Below are positions 27,420 through 35,454 of a DNA stretch of 64,000 nucleotides, piece after piece. The position numbers were made by a program, and so were the translations under genes. Within the stretch, counting starts at the first letter, position 1. Each line of letters starts with the position of its first letter. The DNA is taken from positions 62,001 through 126,000 of the forward strand of contig NZ_ATXF01000008.1 of assembly GCF_000421545.1 (NCBI RefSeq), read 5' to 3'. Below the pieces are notes generated by a model that saw nothing but the letters and a program-made list of their open reading frames with translations, did no database searches and was not told where the DNA came from. The stretch is from Agromyces italicus DSM 16388 (lineage in GTDB: Bacteria > Actinomycetota > Actinomycetes > Actinomycetales > Microbacteriaceae).

Positions 27420-28196
27420 GTGTGGATCGGGTTCCTGGCGATCCTGTCGATCATGTTGGTGGGCGCGGGCGGGCAATTCGCACAACCAGCCGAAGCACAT
27501 GACCTCCCGTATGGCTATTGGCAATGCACTCAGGCAATGAAACTTGCGTCTGCCCCGGTGCGCGTGGGCTTCACCAGCCTTCCGGTCGACGGTAGCGGCG
27601 ACGGCGTCGTGAACAGCTTCCGCGACCGTGGCGCGGACGCGACCGCCCATCTATCCGTCGTATTGGCCGCCAACAACCCGACTGGTCGAGGCCTTCGATG
27701 GGTTGGACAGGCAAGTTCGTCCAACACCGCGAACATCGCCTTTCGCACGTCGACCACCCTCGCTCCGGGGGTACTGGCCTCGACGGGGGCGGCCGGTTGC
27801 ACGACGATGCACGCGCCTATCAAGACCGCGTTCCCGGGCACTGTCTACATCGATATCGCGGTGCGTTCAGACTGGTTCACTCAGGACAATTCGCGCCGGG
27901 CGTACTGGGAAGGCTGCCCCTCTCGCGGCTATGTCCCCACCTACACATGCTCGAAAACGATTGACGCAGGTTCCGTGATGCTCCATGAGCTCGGGCATTC
28001 GATCGGTCTCGCGCACCCGTCGCAAACAGATGCTCACCTCGGTGGCGGGAACACCGCATTCACTATTGCAAAATGTGGAGTGGTGAACGACCAAGCGACG
28101 ATGTGTCAGGCGGCAAACTCGGGGTCGCCGCAATATCGAACTCATCGCCGGACCCTAGACACGTGGGACACGACGAGTCTGGCCTTCCACTACTGA
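27420..28196 (+). CDS. Secreted zinc metalloprotease with HExxHxxGxxH motif (start possibly frameshifted)
   Basis: The frame from GTG 27420 encodes 258 residues. A hydrophobic N-terminus ends near PAEA-HD, a likely signal-peptidase site. The zinc motif HELGHSIGLAHP lies about residues 189-200, the metzincin/matrixin pattern with three His ligands and catalytic Glu. Six Cys residues may form disulfides. Substrate is unknown. GTG 27420 lacks a basic n-region and a ribosome binding site. The better start, ATG 27395 behind a good promoter, is out of frame by one base at the poly-G tract. Lower GC and ordinary codon use suggest recent acquisition. The lipoprotein gene follows at 18 bp. Confidence 0.7.
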   Translation: MWIGFLAILSIMLVGAGGQFAQPAEAHDLPYGYWQCTQAMKLASAPVRVGFTSLPVDGSGDGVVNSFRDRGADATAHLSVVLAANNPTGRGLRWVGQASSSNTANIAFRTSTTLAPGVLASTGAAGCTTMHAPIKTAFPGTVYIDIAVRSDWFTQDNSRRAYWEGCPSRGYVPTYTCSKTIDAGSVMLHELGHSIGLAHPSQTDAHLGGGNTAFTIAKCGVVNDQATMCQAANSGSPQYRTHRRTLDTWDTTSLAFHY

Positions 28197-28214
28197 GAGT
28201 CTCGGAGGTGTGAC

Positions 28215-28727
28215 GTGAGTACTGGCACACAGCGGACCGTGATCGTGGCGGTCGCCGTATCGGTCGCGATCGGGGCAACCGGTTGCGCCGCAGTCGGAAC
28301 CGATGAGCCCGCTGGAGATGCAGGTGCGAGTGTCGCGCCCGAGTCATGCCCATTCATGATCGATCTCGAGTGGGACGGCCTCACGGGTGAAGCGAACAGC
28401 GCGGCAGCCATCCGTTCGATGGCCGAGTGGAACCGGGGGCAGAGCGCCCAGAAGGTCGCAACGCCTCCCGGAAGCGTGCCCGCCGGTGCTCAGGTCGAGT
28501 TGCTCGAGTCCGCCCTCGACGACGTCGCGGCCGCGGAGAAGGCACAAGCCGCGGAGGTATATGCGGATCGGTATCTTGAAACCGAGGCGGTGAGCGCGAG
28601 CGGGGTGACGCTCGGTCGCGTGACGACGGAGAAGTTCGCGGGCGGTTGGGTCGTCACGAATTTGACCTTCTTCGACACCGACCCCGCGCTCGGACTGTGC
28701 GATAGCGAGCCGACGACCGGGGAATGA
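28215..28727 (+). CDS. Small lipoprotein of unknown function
   Basis: This 170-residue protein has a signal peptide ending in a lipobox (GATGCAAVG, Cys at about residue 24), so it should be exported and anchored by LspA. The mature part contains VSCPFMIDLEWDGLTGEA-like sequence (ESCPFMIDLEWDG) and a second Cys near the C-terminus (LGLCDSEP). No known domain is recognised. It lies 18 bp after the metalloprotease gene, with lower GC than hisD and nrdR, and probably shares its transcript. A role linked to the protease is only inferred. Confidence 0.65.
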   Translation: MSTGTQRTVIVAVAVSVAIGATGCAAVGTDEPAGDAGASVAPESCPFMIDLEWDGLTGEANSAAAIRSMAEWNRGQSAQKVATPPGSVPAGAQVELLESALDDVAAAEKAQAAEVYADRYLETEAVSASGVTLGRVTTEKFAGGWVVTNLTFFDTDPALGLCDSEPTTGE

Positions 28728-28766
28728 CGGCGCGCTTCGCCGCGGAGTGAGCCGCTCGCGCGCCGG

Positions 28767-28772
28767 TAGGCT
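28767..28772 (+). promoter_or_regulatory. -10 box of nrdR
   Basis: TAGGCT is followed by nine bases and the nrdR ATG. The expected transcription start lies about three bases before the start codon, and no ribosome binding site is visible. Confidence 0.5.
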
Positions 28773-28781
28773 GGGGACACC

Positions 28782-29255
28782 ATGTACTGTCCCTTCTGCC
28801 GTCACCCCGATTCGCGCGTCATCGACTCCCGCACGAGCGACGACGGGCTGTCGATCCGCCGTCGCAGGCAGTGCCCCGAGTGCGGGCGCCGGTTCTCGAC
28901 GACCGAGACGGCGAGCCTCGTCGTCATGAAGCGCTCGGGTGTCGTCGAGCCGTTCAGTCGCGAGAAGGTCGTGCTCGGCGTGAAGAAGGCGTGCCAGGGC
29001 CGCCCGGTCACCGATTCCGATCTCGCGGTGCTCGCGCAGAAGGTCGAGGAGACCATCCGTTCGACGGGAGCCTCGCAGATCGAGGCGAACGACATCGGCC
29101 TCGCGATCCTTCCGCCGCTGCGCGAGCTCGACGAGGTCGCGTACCTGCGCTTCGCGAGCGTCTACCAGGCGTTCGACTCGCTCGACGACTTCGAATCGGC
29201 GATCGAGCTGCTCCGCGCGGAGCACGGTCGACTGCCGGCCAGGCCGGTCGAGTGA
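28782..29255 (+). CDS. nrdR: Ribonucleotide reductase repressor NrdR
   Basis: NrdR represses ribonucleotide reductase genes when dATP is bound. The 157-residue protein has an N-terminal zinc ribbon ([17 protein letters not shown] and [17 protein letters not shown], four Cys) and an ATP-cone domain (about residues 49-140) with [16 protein letters not shown]. The ATG is fixed by the first zinc-ribbon Cys at residue 3. No NrdR box was searched in detail, and no nrd gene lies in this window. Confidence 0.95.
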   Translation: MYCPFCRHPDSRVIDSRTSDDGLSIRRRRQCPECGRRFSTTETASLVVMKRSGVVEPFSREKVVLGVKKACQGRPVTDSDLAVLAQKVEETIRSTGASQIEANDIGLAILPPLRELDEVAYLRFASVYQAFDSLDDFESAIELLRAEHGRLPARPVE

Positions 29256-29277
29256 CGCAACGGGGTGCCGCGACCGG

Positions 29278-29283
29278 TACCCT
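29278..29283 (+). promoter_or_regulatory. -10 box of pyrD
   Basis: TACCCT is followed by nine bases and the pyrD ATG, the same layout as for hisD and nrdR. It overlaps the short nrdR-pyrD gap, so pyrD may have its own near-leaderless transcript. Confidence 0.4.
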
Positions 29284-29292
29284 GAATCCGGC

Positions 29293-30348
29293 ATGTATCG
29301 ACTCCTCTTCTCCGCGTTCCTCTCCAAGCTCGACCCCGAAGACGCGCACCACCTCGCATTCCGGGTGATCACGGCGCTTCCGACGTTCGGCGTCGGCCGG
29401 CTGGTCGAGCGCTTCACCGCGCCCGATCCCTCGCTCGCGGTCGATGCGCTGGGACTGAGATTCCCCTCGCCGTTCGGCGTCGCGGCCGGATTCGACAAAG
29501 ACGGTTTCGCGGTGCTCGGCCTCGGCAACCTCGGCTTCGGTCATGTCGAGGTCGGCACGATCACGGCGATCGCGCAGCCGGGCAACGAGCGCCCGCGCCT
29601 GTTCCGCCTCGTGAAGGATCGCGCGCTCATCAACCGCATGGGCTTCAACAACGGCGGCGCGGATGCCGCGGCGGGACGCCTCTCACGGCTGTCGCGTCGC
29701 ACGCATCGACCGGTGCTCGGCGTCAACATCGGCAAGAGCCGGGTCACCGCCGTCGAAGACGCGGTCGGCGACTACGAGCGCAGTGCGAAGCTGCTCGCGC
29801 CGTACGCCGACTACCTCGTGGTCAACGTCAGCTCGCCGAACACGCCGGGCCTGCGCGGCCTGCAAGAGCTCGATGCGCTCGCGCCGCTGCTCGCGGCCGT
29901 GCGCGCCGCGAGCGGCACGACCCCGCTGCTCGTGAAGATCGCGCCCGACCTCGACGACGCCGAGATCGTGCGCATCTGCGAGCTGGTGGTGCGCCTCGGT
30001 CTCGACGGACTCATCGCCACGAACACGACCATCTCGCGCGACGGGCTTCGCACCGAGGCATCCGCCGTCGAAGCGATCGGCGCAGGAGGCCTCTCGGGCG
30101 CGCCGCTCGCCGAGCGCTCGTTCGAGGTGCTGAAGCTCGTGCGGCGGCATGTGCCCGCCGAGCTCTGCGTGATCTCCGTCGGCGGCGTCGAGACGGCGGC
30201 CGACGTGCAAGACCGTCTCGACGCAGGGGCGACGCTCGTGCAGGGCTACTCGGCGTTCATCTACCTCGGCCCGCTGTGGGCGCGGCAGGTCAACCGCGGG
30301 CTCGCCGCGTTCCGGCGTACTCGTGCCGCGGCGGTCGCAGCGAAGTAG
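29293..30348 (+). CDS. pyrD: Dihydroorotate dehydrogenase (quinone), class 2
   Basis: PyrD oxidises dihydroorotate to orotate in pyrimidine synthesis, passing electrons to the quinone pool at the membrane. The 351-residue FMN barrel includes the N-terminal class 2 extension (YRLLFSAFLSKLDPEDAHHLAF), GVAAGFDKDG, RMGFNNGG, VNVSSPNTPGLRGLQ with the catalytic Ser, and the FMN-phosphate loop SVGGVETAADV. The gene is convergent with the App1-type phosphatase gene, ten bases apart. Confidence 0.95.
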   Translation: MYRLLFSAFLSKLDPEDAHHLAFRVITALPTFGVGRLVERFTAPDPSLAVDALGLRFPSPFGVAAGFDKDGFAVLGLGNLGFGHVEVGTITAIAQPGNERPRLFRLVKDRALINRMGFNNGGADAAAGRLSRLSRRTHRPVLGVNIGKSRVTAVEDAVGDYERSAKLLAPYADYLVVNVSSPNTPGLRGLQELDALAPLLAAVRAASGTTPLLVKIAPDLDDAEIVRICELVVRLGLDGLIATNTTISRDGLRTEASAVEAIGAGGLSGAPLAERSFEVLKLVRRHVPAELCVISVGGVETAADVQDRLDAGATLVQGYSAFIYLGPLWARQVNRGLAAFRRTRAAAVAAK

Positions 30349-30358
30349 TCGGGGCCGC

Positions 30359-31417
30359 TCAGACGACGCCGACCTCGGCGAGCCGGTCGGCGATCGTCGA
30401 CCCGTCGCTCGCGGAGACCCACGGAACCTCGGTGCCGTGCTCCTCCGCCTTCGTGCGACCACCCGCGAGCACCGCCTCGCCGGTCGAGAGGCGTCTGATC
30501 GCGACCGCCTCGACGCGGTCGGGGTGCTCGGCGGCGAACTGCGCGTAGAGCTCCTCGTCGTGCTGCCCGTCGTCGCCGATGAGGAGCCACCGCACGTTCG
30601 GGAATTCCTCGGCGAGGCGCCGCAGGTTCTCGTGCTTGTGATCGCGGCCGCTCCGGAACCAGCGGTCGTGCGTGGGGCCCCAGTCGGTGAGGAGCAGCGG
30701 GCCGGCCGGGTAGAGGTTTCGCGAGAGGAAACGCGTCAGGGTCGGCGCGACGTTCCAGGCGCCGGTCGAGAGATAGATCACGGGCGAGCCCGGGTGCGAA
30801 CGCGCGAGGCGCTCGAAGAGCACGGCCATGCCCGGGGTCGGGATGCGGGCGTGCTCGTCGAGCACGAAGGTGTTCCAGGCCGCGACGAGCGGGCGGGGGA
30901 GTGCGGTCACCATGACCGTGTCGTCGACGTCGGAGATGATGCCGAACTCGACGTCGGGGCCGACGATGCGGATGGGCGCCTCGACGGGGTTCGCCCCCTC
31001 GGTGCTGAGCGTCGCGCGGTGCCAGCCCGGCTCGAGCGACACCGGCACCGTCGTGTCCACCACGCCGCCCCGATCGGCGAGCACTTCGATGCGTTCGCCG
31101 CCGATCTCGATGACCACGGGCATGTCGCCGACGGGCACGCTGGTGAAGCTGCGCCAGCCGCGAATGCCCTGGTCGCCGCGACGGCGGCGCCGCTTCGAGC
31201 CGTGGTCGGGGGTGATCGGCCTGTGGAGCAGCACTCGGCAGAACACGCGGACCCACTCGGTCGAGCCGTACCCGGTGTAGGGGACCACCGTCGGGATGTG
31301 TCCGCGACGACGGGCCCAGCGGGAGCGGATGTCGTGGATCCAGTCCTCGATGCGCGCGGCACGATGCCGGACCTGGCGCTCTCGAGATCCGGCCGGGGTG
31401 GGGGAGCTCGCCGGCAT
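30359..31417 (-). CDS. App1-family (DUF2183) phosphatase
   Basis: A 352-residue HAD-like protein of the App1 family, whose yeast member is an actin-patch phosphatidate phosphatase. The N-terminal part (about 1-165) contains VVPYTGYGSTEWVRVFCRVLL. The catalytic half begins with the HAD motif DVDDTV (about 178-183), then VIYLSTGAWNV, LLTDWGP and RWLLIGDDGQHDEELYAQFA. No signal peptide or membrane span is seen. Actinobacterial members are common, but their substrate is not established. It is transcribed away from the TetR gene. Confidence 0.8.
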   Translation of the reverse strand: MPASSPTPAGSRERQVRHRAARIEDWIHDIRSRWARRRGHIPTVVPYTGYGSTEWVRVFCRVLLHRPITPDHGSKRRRRRGDQGIRGWRSFTSVPVGDMPVVIEIGGERIEVLADRGGVVDTTVPVSLEPGWHRATLSTEGANPVEAPIRIVGPDVEFGIISDVDDTVMVTALPRPLVAAWNTFVLDEHARIPTPGMAVLFERLARSHPGSPVIYLSTGAWNVAPTLTRFLSRNLYPAGPLLLTDWGPTHDRWFRSGRDHKHENLRRLAEEFPNVRWLLIGDDGQHDEELYAQFAAEHPDRVEAVAIRRLSTGEAVLAGGRTKAEEHGTEVPWVSASDGSTIADRLAEVGVV

Positions 31418-31492
31418 CCACTCAGTCTGTCATGCGAGCGGCCCGGGTCGCGAAACGGCCGCGAGCGGTACGGCGGGTTGTTCGACGCCCGG

Positions 31493-31498
31493 TAGAGT
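31493..31498 (+). promoter_or_regulatory. -10 box upstream of the TetR gene
   Basis: TAGAGT lies 24 bases before the GTG start of the TetR regulator, and GAGGAGG precedes the start, so this gene has a conventional short leader. Confidence 0.45.
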
Positions 31499-31522
31499 GG
31501 TCCGAGCAACTGAGGAGGTTCC

Positions 31523-32185
31523 GTGCCGAACATCGACCTGATCCTCGGGGCCGATCCGAGCCGGAGGCGCTCGGTACGCACCGAGCCGACGCAGCGTCGC
31601 TCCAGCCAGCGCCTCGACGCGCTGCTCGACGCCGCCGCCGAGATCGTCGACGAGTCGGGTTTCGAGCGGCTGACGACGCAGATGGTCGCCGAGCGGGCCG
31701 GAGCGTCGATCGGCACGGTGTACCGCTACTTCCCCGACCGTGTCGCCGTGCTGTACGCGCTCCGCGAGCGGTCGGTCCGCCGTTACCGCGAGCGCGTCGC
31801 CGACGAGATGGAGCGGGTCGAGCTCGAGTCCTGGTGGACGGTGCTCGACGTCGCACTCGAGGTCTGCGCGACGATGTACCGCGACGAGCCGGGCTTCACG
31901 GTCGTGCACGCGGCGCAGCGCGAACTCGCCGAGGGCGACATCGAGCCCGAGTTCGCCCATCGCATGGCGCGACTCATCGAGGCCGAGTTCGGCGCCGGCG
32001 CCGACCAGGACGAACTGCGGTTCCGCCTTGGTGTGGCGATGGAGATCGGCGACGCCCTCATCAGCCGCGCCTTCGAGCGCAGCGGCGAAGGCGATGAGCG
32101 CTACCTCGCGGAGGCGAAGCGCCTCGTGCACGACTACCTCGCAGAGCACCTCGGCGCGGTGGTGGCCGCCACCAGCGCCGCCTGA
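31523..32185 (+). CDS. TetR-family transcriptional regulator
   Basis: The 220-residue protein has a typical N-terminal TetR helix-turn-helix (about residues 28-75, LDALLDAAAEIVDESGFERLTTQMVAERAGASIGTVYRYFPDR, seen in parts) and an all-helical ligand domain. The ligand is unknown. The ABC importer operon starts 103 bp downstream in the same direction, so it may control those genes, but this is inference. GTG 31523 follows GAGGAGGTTCC. Confidence 0.9.
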   Translation: MPNIDLILGADPSRRRSVRTEPTQRRSSQRLDALLDAAAEIVDESGFERLTTQMVAERAGASIGTVYRYFPDRVAVLYALRERSVRRYRERVADEMERVELESWWTVLDVALEVCATMYRDEPGFTVVHAAQRELAEGDIEPEFAHRMARLIEAEFGAGADQDELRFRLGVAMEIGDALISRAFERSGEGDERYLAEAKRLVHDYLAEHLGAVVAATSAA

Positions 32186-32288
32186 GCCGGCTCGCGACGC
32201 GCGGCGCCCTGCCGTTGCCCTGAGGCGCGATCGGTGTTTGGCTGGAACCTGCACATCGAGCGAACGCCGACGACGGGATGAAGCCAGC

Positions 32289-33101
32289 ATGATCGAATTC
32301 CGCGGCGTCTCCAAGCGATTCCCCGACGGCACCCTCGCGGTGTCGGGGGTCGACATCGTGATCCCGCCGCGCAAGACGACGGTCCTCGTCGGCTCCTCGG
32401 GCTCCGGCAAGACGACCCTTCTGCGCATGATCAACCGCATGGTCGACGCGACCGATGGCCAGGTGCTCATCGACGGCACGGATGTCTCGACGCTCGAACC
32501 CGTCGCGCTCCGGCGGAGCATCGGCTACGTGATGCAGAACTCGGGGCTCCTGCCGCACCGCAAGGTGATCGACAACGTGGCCACCGTCCCGATGCTCCGC
32601 GGCGTCCGCAAGCGGGAGGCGCACGCCGCGGCACTGGAACTCCTCGACACCGTCGGGCTCGACCGTTCGCTGGCCGGCAAGTACCCGAGTCAGCTCTCGG
32701 GCGGACAGCAGCAGCGGGTCGGCGTCGCGCGCGGTCTCGCGGTCGACCCGAACATCCTGCTGATGGACGAGCCGTTCGGCGCGGTCGACCCGATCGTCCG
32801 CTCGGAGTTGCAGCAGGAACTGCTGCGGCTCCAGGGCGAACTGGGCAAGACGGTCGTCTTCGTCACCCATGACATCGACGAGGCGTTCCTCCTCGGCGAC
32901 CAGGTCGTCATCATGCAGCAAGGCGGTCGGATCTCGCAGGCCGCCTCGCCCGCCGAGATCCTCGCGAACCCGGCCGACGACTTCGTCGCCGACTTCGTCG
33001 GCGCCGATCGGGGCAAACGCCTGCTGCATCTCAGGGAGGTCGACGGCCGACAGCTCGTCGTCGACGACGACGGGCGCGCGGCGGGAGTGCTCGCCTCGTG
33101 A
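32289..33101 (+). CDS. OpuC/ProV-type ABC transporter ATPase
   Basis: The 270-residue ATPase drives uptake of a quaternary amine such as glycine betaine, choline or a related osmoprotectant. Walker A (GSSGSGKT), Q loop (QNSGLLP), signature (LSGGQQQR), Walker B (ILLMDEPF) and H loop (THD) are all present. The segment DPIVRSELQQELLRLQ is typical of the proline/betaine branch. No CBS domain is present, unlike longer ProV/OpuAA proteins. It overlaps the first permease gene by four bases. Confidence 0.9.
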   Translation: MIEFRGVSKRFPDGTLAVSGVDIVIPPRKTTVLVGSSGSGKTTLLRMINRMVDATDGQVLIDGTDVSTLEPVALRRSIGYVMQNSGLLPHRKVIDNVATVPMLRGVRKREAHAAALELLDTVGLDRSLAGKYPSQLSGGQQQRVGVARGLAVDPNILLMDEPFGAVDPIVRSELQQELLRLQGELGKTVVFVTHDIDEAFLLGDQVVIMQQGGRISQAASPAEILANPADDFVADFVGADRGKRLLHLREVDGRQLVVDDDGRAAGVLAS

Positions 33102-33775
33102 CCTGGCTCTGGTCGAATCTCGACCTGGTCGGCGAGCTGAGTCTCGTGCACCTGGCATTGTCGGTGCCCGCGATCATACTGAGTTTCGTGGTCTCGGTTC
33201 CGATCGGTTGGCTCGCGCACCGCTACCGGTGGTCGCGGGGTGTGCTGCTCACGCTCTGCGGGCTGCTCTACGCGATCCCTTCGCTCGCGCTGCTCATCGC
33301 ACTCCCGGTCTTCACGGGGCTCGGGGTGCGCTCGCCCGTGAACCTCGTGGTCGCGTTGACCCTCTACGGCATCGCCGTGATCGTGCGCACCGCCGCTGAC
33401 GCCTTCGATGCGATCGACCGCGACGTGCGCCAGTCGGCGACCGCCGTCGGCTACTCGGGGTTCGGCCGCTTCCGGGCCGTCGAGCTCCCGCTCGCGGGGC
33501 CGGTGCTGCTCTCGGGGCTCCGGGTGGTGATCGTGAGCACGGTCAGCCTCGCGACGATCGGCGCCGTGATCGGCGTGCCGAGCCTCGGCAGCCTGTTCAC
33601 CGACGGGTTCCAGCGCGGCATCCAGGCCGAGATCGCCACCGGCATCGTCGCGACGATCGTGCTCGCCCTCCTGCTCGACCAGCTCGCCGTGCTGGCGGGC
33701 AGGCTGCTCATGCCCTGGACGAGACTCGGGCCGGGCCGTCGGGCCGGGTCGGCCGTCGAGGGGGCGCGGCCGTGA
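33098..33775 (+). CDS. OpuC-type ABC transporter permease 1
   Basis: A 225-residue inner-membrane permease with five or six hydrophobic segments and the ABC-permease coupling loop around ATAVGYSGFGRFRAVELPLAGPVLLSG. It begins with GTG in a 4-bp overlap with the ATPase gene and ends in a 4-bp overlap with permease 2. It should pair with the second permease to form the channel of the compatible-solute importer. Confidence 0.88.
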   Translation: MTWLWSNLDLVGELSLVHLALSVPAIILSFVVSVPIGWLAHRYRWSRGVLLTLCGLLYAIPSLALLIALPVFTGLGVRSPVNLVVALTLYGIAVIVRTAADAFDAIDRDVRQSATAVGYSGFGRFRAVELPLAGPVLLSGLRVVIVSTVSLATIGAVIGVPSLGSLFTDGFQRGIQAEIATGIVATIVLALLLDQLAVLAGRLLMPWTRLGPGRRAGSAVEGARP

Positions 33776-34515
33776 ACCTCGTCGCCGGCGGCATCGCCTG
33801 GATCCTCGACCCGGCCAACTGGCAGGGAGCGGGCAGCATCCCCGTGCGCATCGGCCAGCATCTGCTCCTCTCGCTCGTGGTCCTCGCCATCGCCTCGGCG
33901 ATCGCGCTGCCCGCCGGCGCGGTGATCGGCCACACCGGTCGGGGCAAGCAGCTCGTCGTCATGGTCTCGGGCGGGCTGCGCGCACTGCCGACGCTCGGGG
34001 TGCTGACGCTCTTCGGGCTCTGGCTCGGCATCGGGCTCGCGGCGCCGGTGATCTCGCTGGTCATACTCGCGGTGCCGCCGCTGCTCGCCGGGGCGTATGC
34101 GGGCTTCGAGGCGGTCGATCGACGCACGATCGACGCGGCGCGTGCGATGGGCATGCGCGAGCGCGAGATCGTCGGCGGCGTCGAGTTGCCGCTCGGGTTG
34201 CCGATCATCGTCGGGGGCGTGCGCTCGGCGGCGCTGCAGATCATCGCGACGGCGACCCTCGCCGCCTACGTGGCCGACGTCGGCCTCGGGCGGCCGATCT
34301 TCCAAGGGCTCAAGACCCGTGACTACGGCGAGATGCTCGGCGGTTCGATCCTCGTGATCCTGCTCGCGCTCCTCGTCGACGGCGCATTCGCCCTCGCGCA
34401 GCGCCTCGTCGTGCCCGCCGGCGTGCGGGCGACCCGAACTCGTGAACTCCGTTCGCGGCCGGCCCGGCCGCGAACGGCCGTGGGGCGACCCATCCATGAA
34501 GGGAACAGGCAATGA
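33772..34515 (+). CDS. OpuC-type ABC transporter permease 2
   Basis: A 247-residue permease with about six membrane segments, GLRALPTLGVLTLFGLWLG in the centre and the coupling loop ARAMGMREREIVGGVELPLGLP. GTG 33772 overlaps permease 1, and the stop overlaps the binding-protein gene (ATGA). Having two separate permeases, an ATPase and a binding lipoprotein matches the OpuC-type layout. Confidence 0.88.
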   Translation: MNLVAGGIAWILDPANWQGAGSIPVRIGQHLLLSLVVLAIASAIALPAGAVIGHTGRGKQLVVMVSGGLRALPTLGVLTLFGLWLGIGLAAPVISLVILAVPPLLAGAYAGFEAVDRRTIDAARAMGMREREIVGGVELPLGLPIIVGGVRSAALQIIATATLAAYVADVGLGRPIFQGLKTRDYGEMLGGSILVILLALLVDGAFALAQRLVVPAGVRATRTRELRSRPARPRTAVGRPIHEGNRQ

Positions 34516-35438
34516 TCACAGCAGGAAAAGGCCGACTCGTCGCGCTGGCGGCGGTCGTGGTCGGGGCGACAGTGGCCCTGGCAGGGTGCGCATCGGGCGA
34601 CCCGCTCGACAACGGATCGGGCGAGACCGACGGCGGCGGCGAGACCCTCGTCGTCGGCTCGCAGGACTACTACTCGAACGAGATCATCGCGGAGATCTAC
34701 GCCCAGGCGCTCGAGGCGAACGGCTTCACGGTGGAGCTCCAGCCACGCATCGGGCAGCGCGAGGTCTACATGCCCGAACTCGAGAGCGGCGCGATCGACG
34801 TCTTCCCCGAGTACACCGGCAACCTCCTCCAGTTCTACGTGCCCGGCACGAGCGCGACGACCGCCGACGACGTCTATGCGGAGCTCGAGGGCGCCCTGCC
34901 CGACGGCCTCCGCGTCCTCGATCAGTCCGAGGCCACCGACCAGGACTCGTACAACGTCACGAAGGAGTTCTCGGAGACGAACGGCGTGACGAGCCTCGCC
35001 GATCTCGCGAAGGTCGAGACCTCGCTGACGCTCGGCGGCAACTCCGAGCTCGCGACGCGGCCGTATGGACCCGAGGGCCTGAAGTCGGTCTACGGCGTCG
35101 AGGTCGCGTTCACGCCGATCGAGGACAGCGGCGGTCCGCTCACCATCAAGGCACTCCAAGACGGCGCGGTGCAGCTGGTGAACATCTACAGCGCGAACCC
35201 GGCGATCTCGACGAGCGATCTCGTGACCCTCGACGACCCCGAGGGTCTCTTCCTCGCGTCGAACGTGGTGCCGGTGGTCAGTGAGAAGGTCGACGACGAG
35301 GCGGCCGAGGTGCTCAACACCGTGAGTGCCGCGCTCACCGCCGCAGACCTCGTCGCGCTCAACGCCCTCAGTGTCGACGAGCAGCAGTCGGCCGAGCAGA
35401 TCGCGAGCGACTGGCTCTCCGAGCAGGGGCTGTTCTGA
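34512..35438 (+). CDS. Substrate-binding lipoprotein of the OpuC-type importer
   Basis: The 308-residue protein has a lipoprotein signal peptide (LAGCASGD, Cys at about residue 26) and a ProX/OpuAC-like type 2 binding fold. Typical segments are VVGSQDYYSNEIIAEIYAQALE, ELESGAIDVFPEYTGNLLQFY and VNIYSANPAI. The family binds glycine betaine, carnitine, choline or related amines; the exact ligand cannot be read here. A four-base overlap couples it to permease 2. It is convergent with the DedA gene. Confidence 0.9.
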   Translation: MITAGKGRLVALAAVVVGATVALAGCASGDPLDNGSGETDGGGETLVVGSQDYYSNEIIAEIYAQALEANGFTVELQPRIGQREVYMPELESGAIDVFPEYTGNLLQFYVPGTSATTADDVYAELEGALPDGLRVLDQSEATDQDSYNVTKEFSETNGVTSLADLAKVETSLTLGGNSELATRPYGPEGLKSVYGVEVAFTPIEDSGGPLTIKALQDGAVQLVNIYSANPAISTSDLVTLDDPEGLFLASNVVPVVSEKVDDEAAEVLNTVSAALTAADLVALNALSVDEQQSAEQIASDWLSEQGLF

Positions 35439-35454
35439 TCGACGCCGCGGCCGG

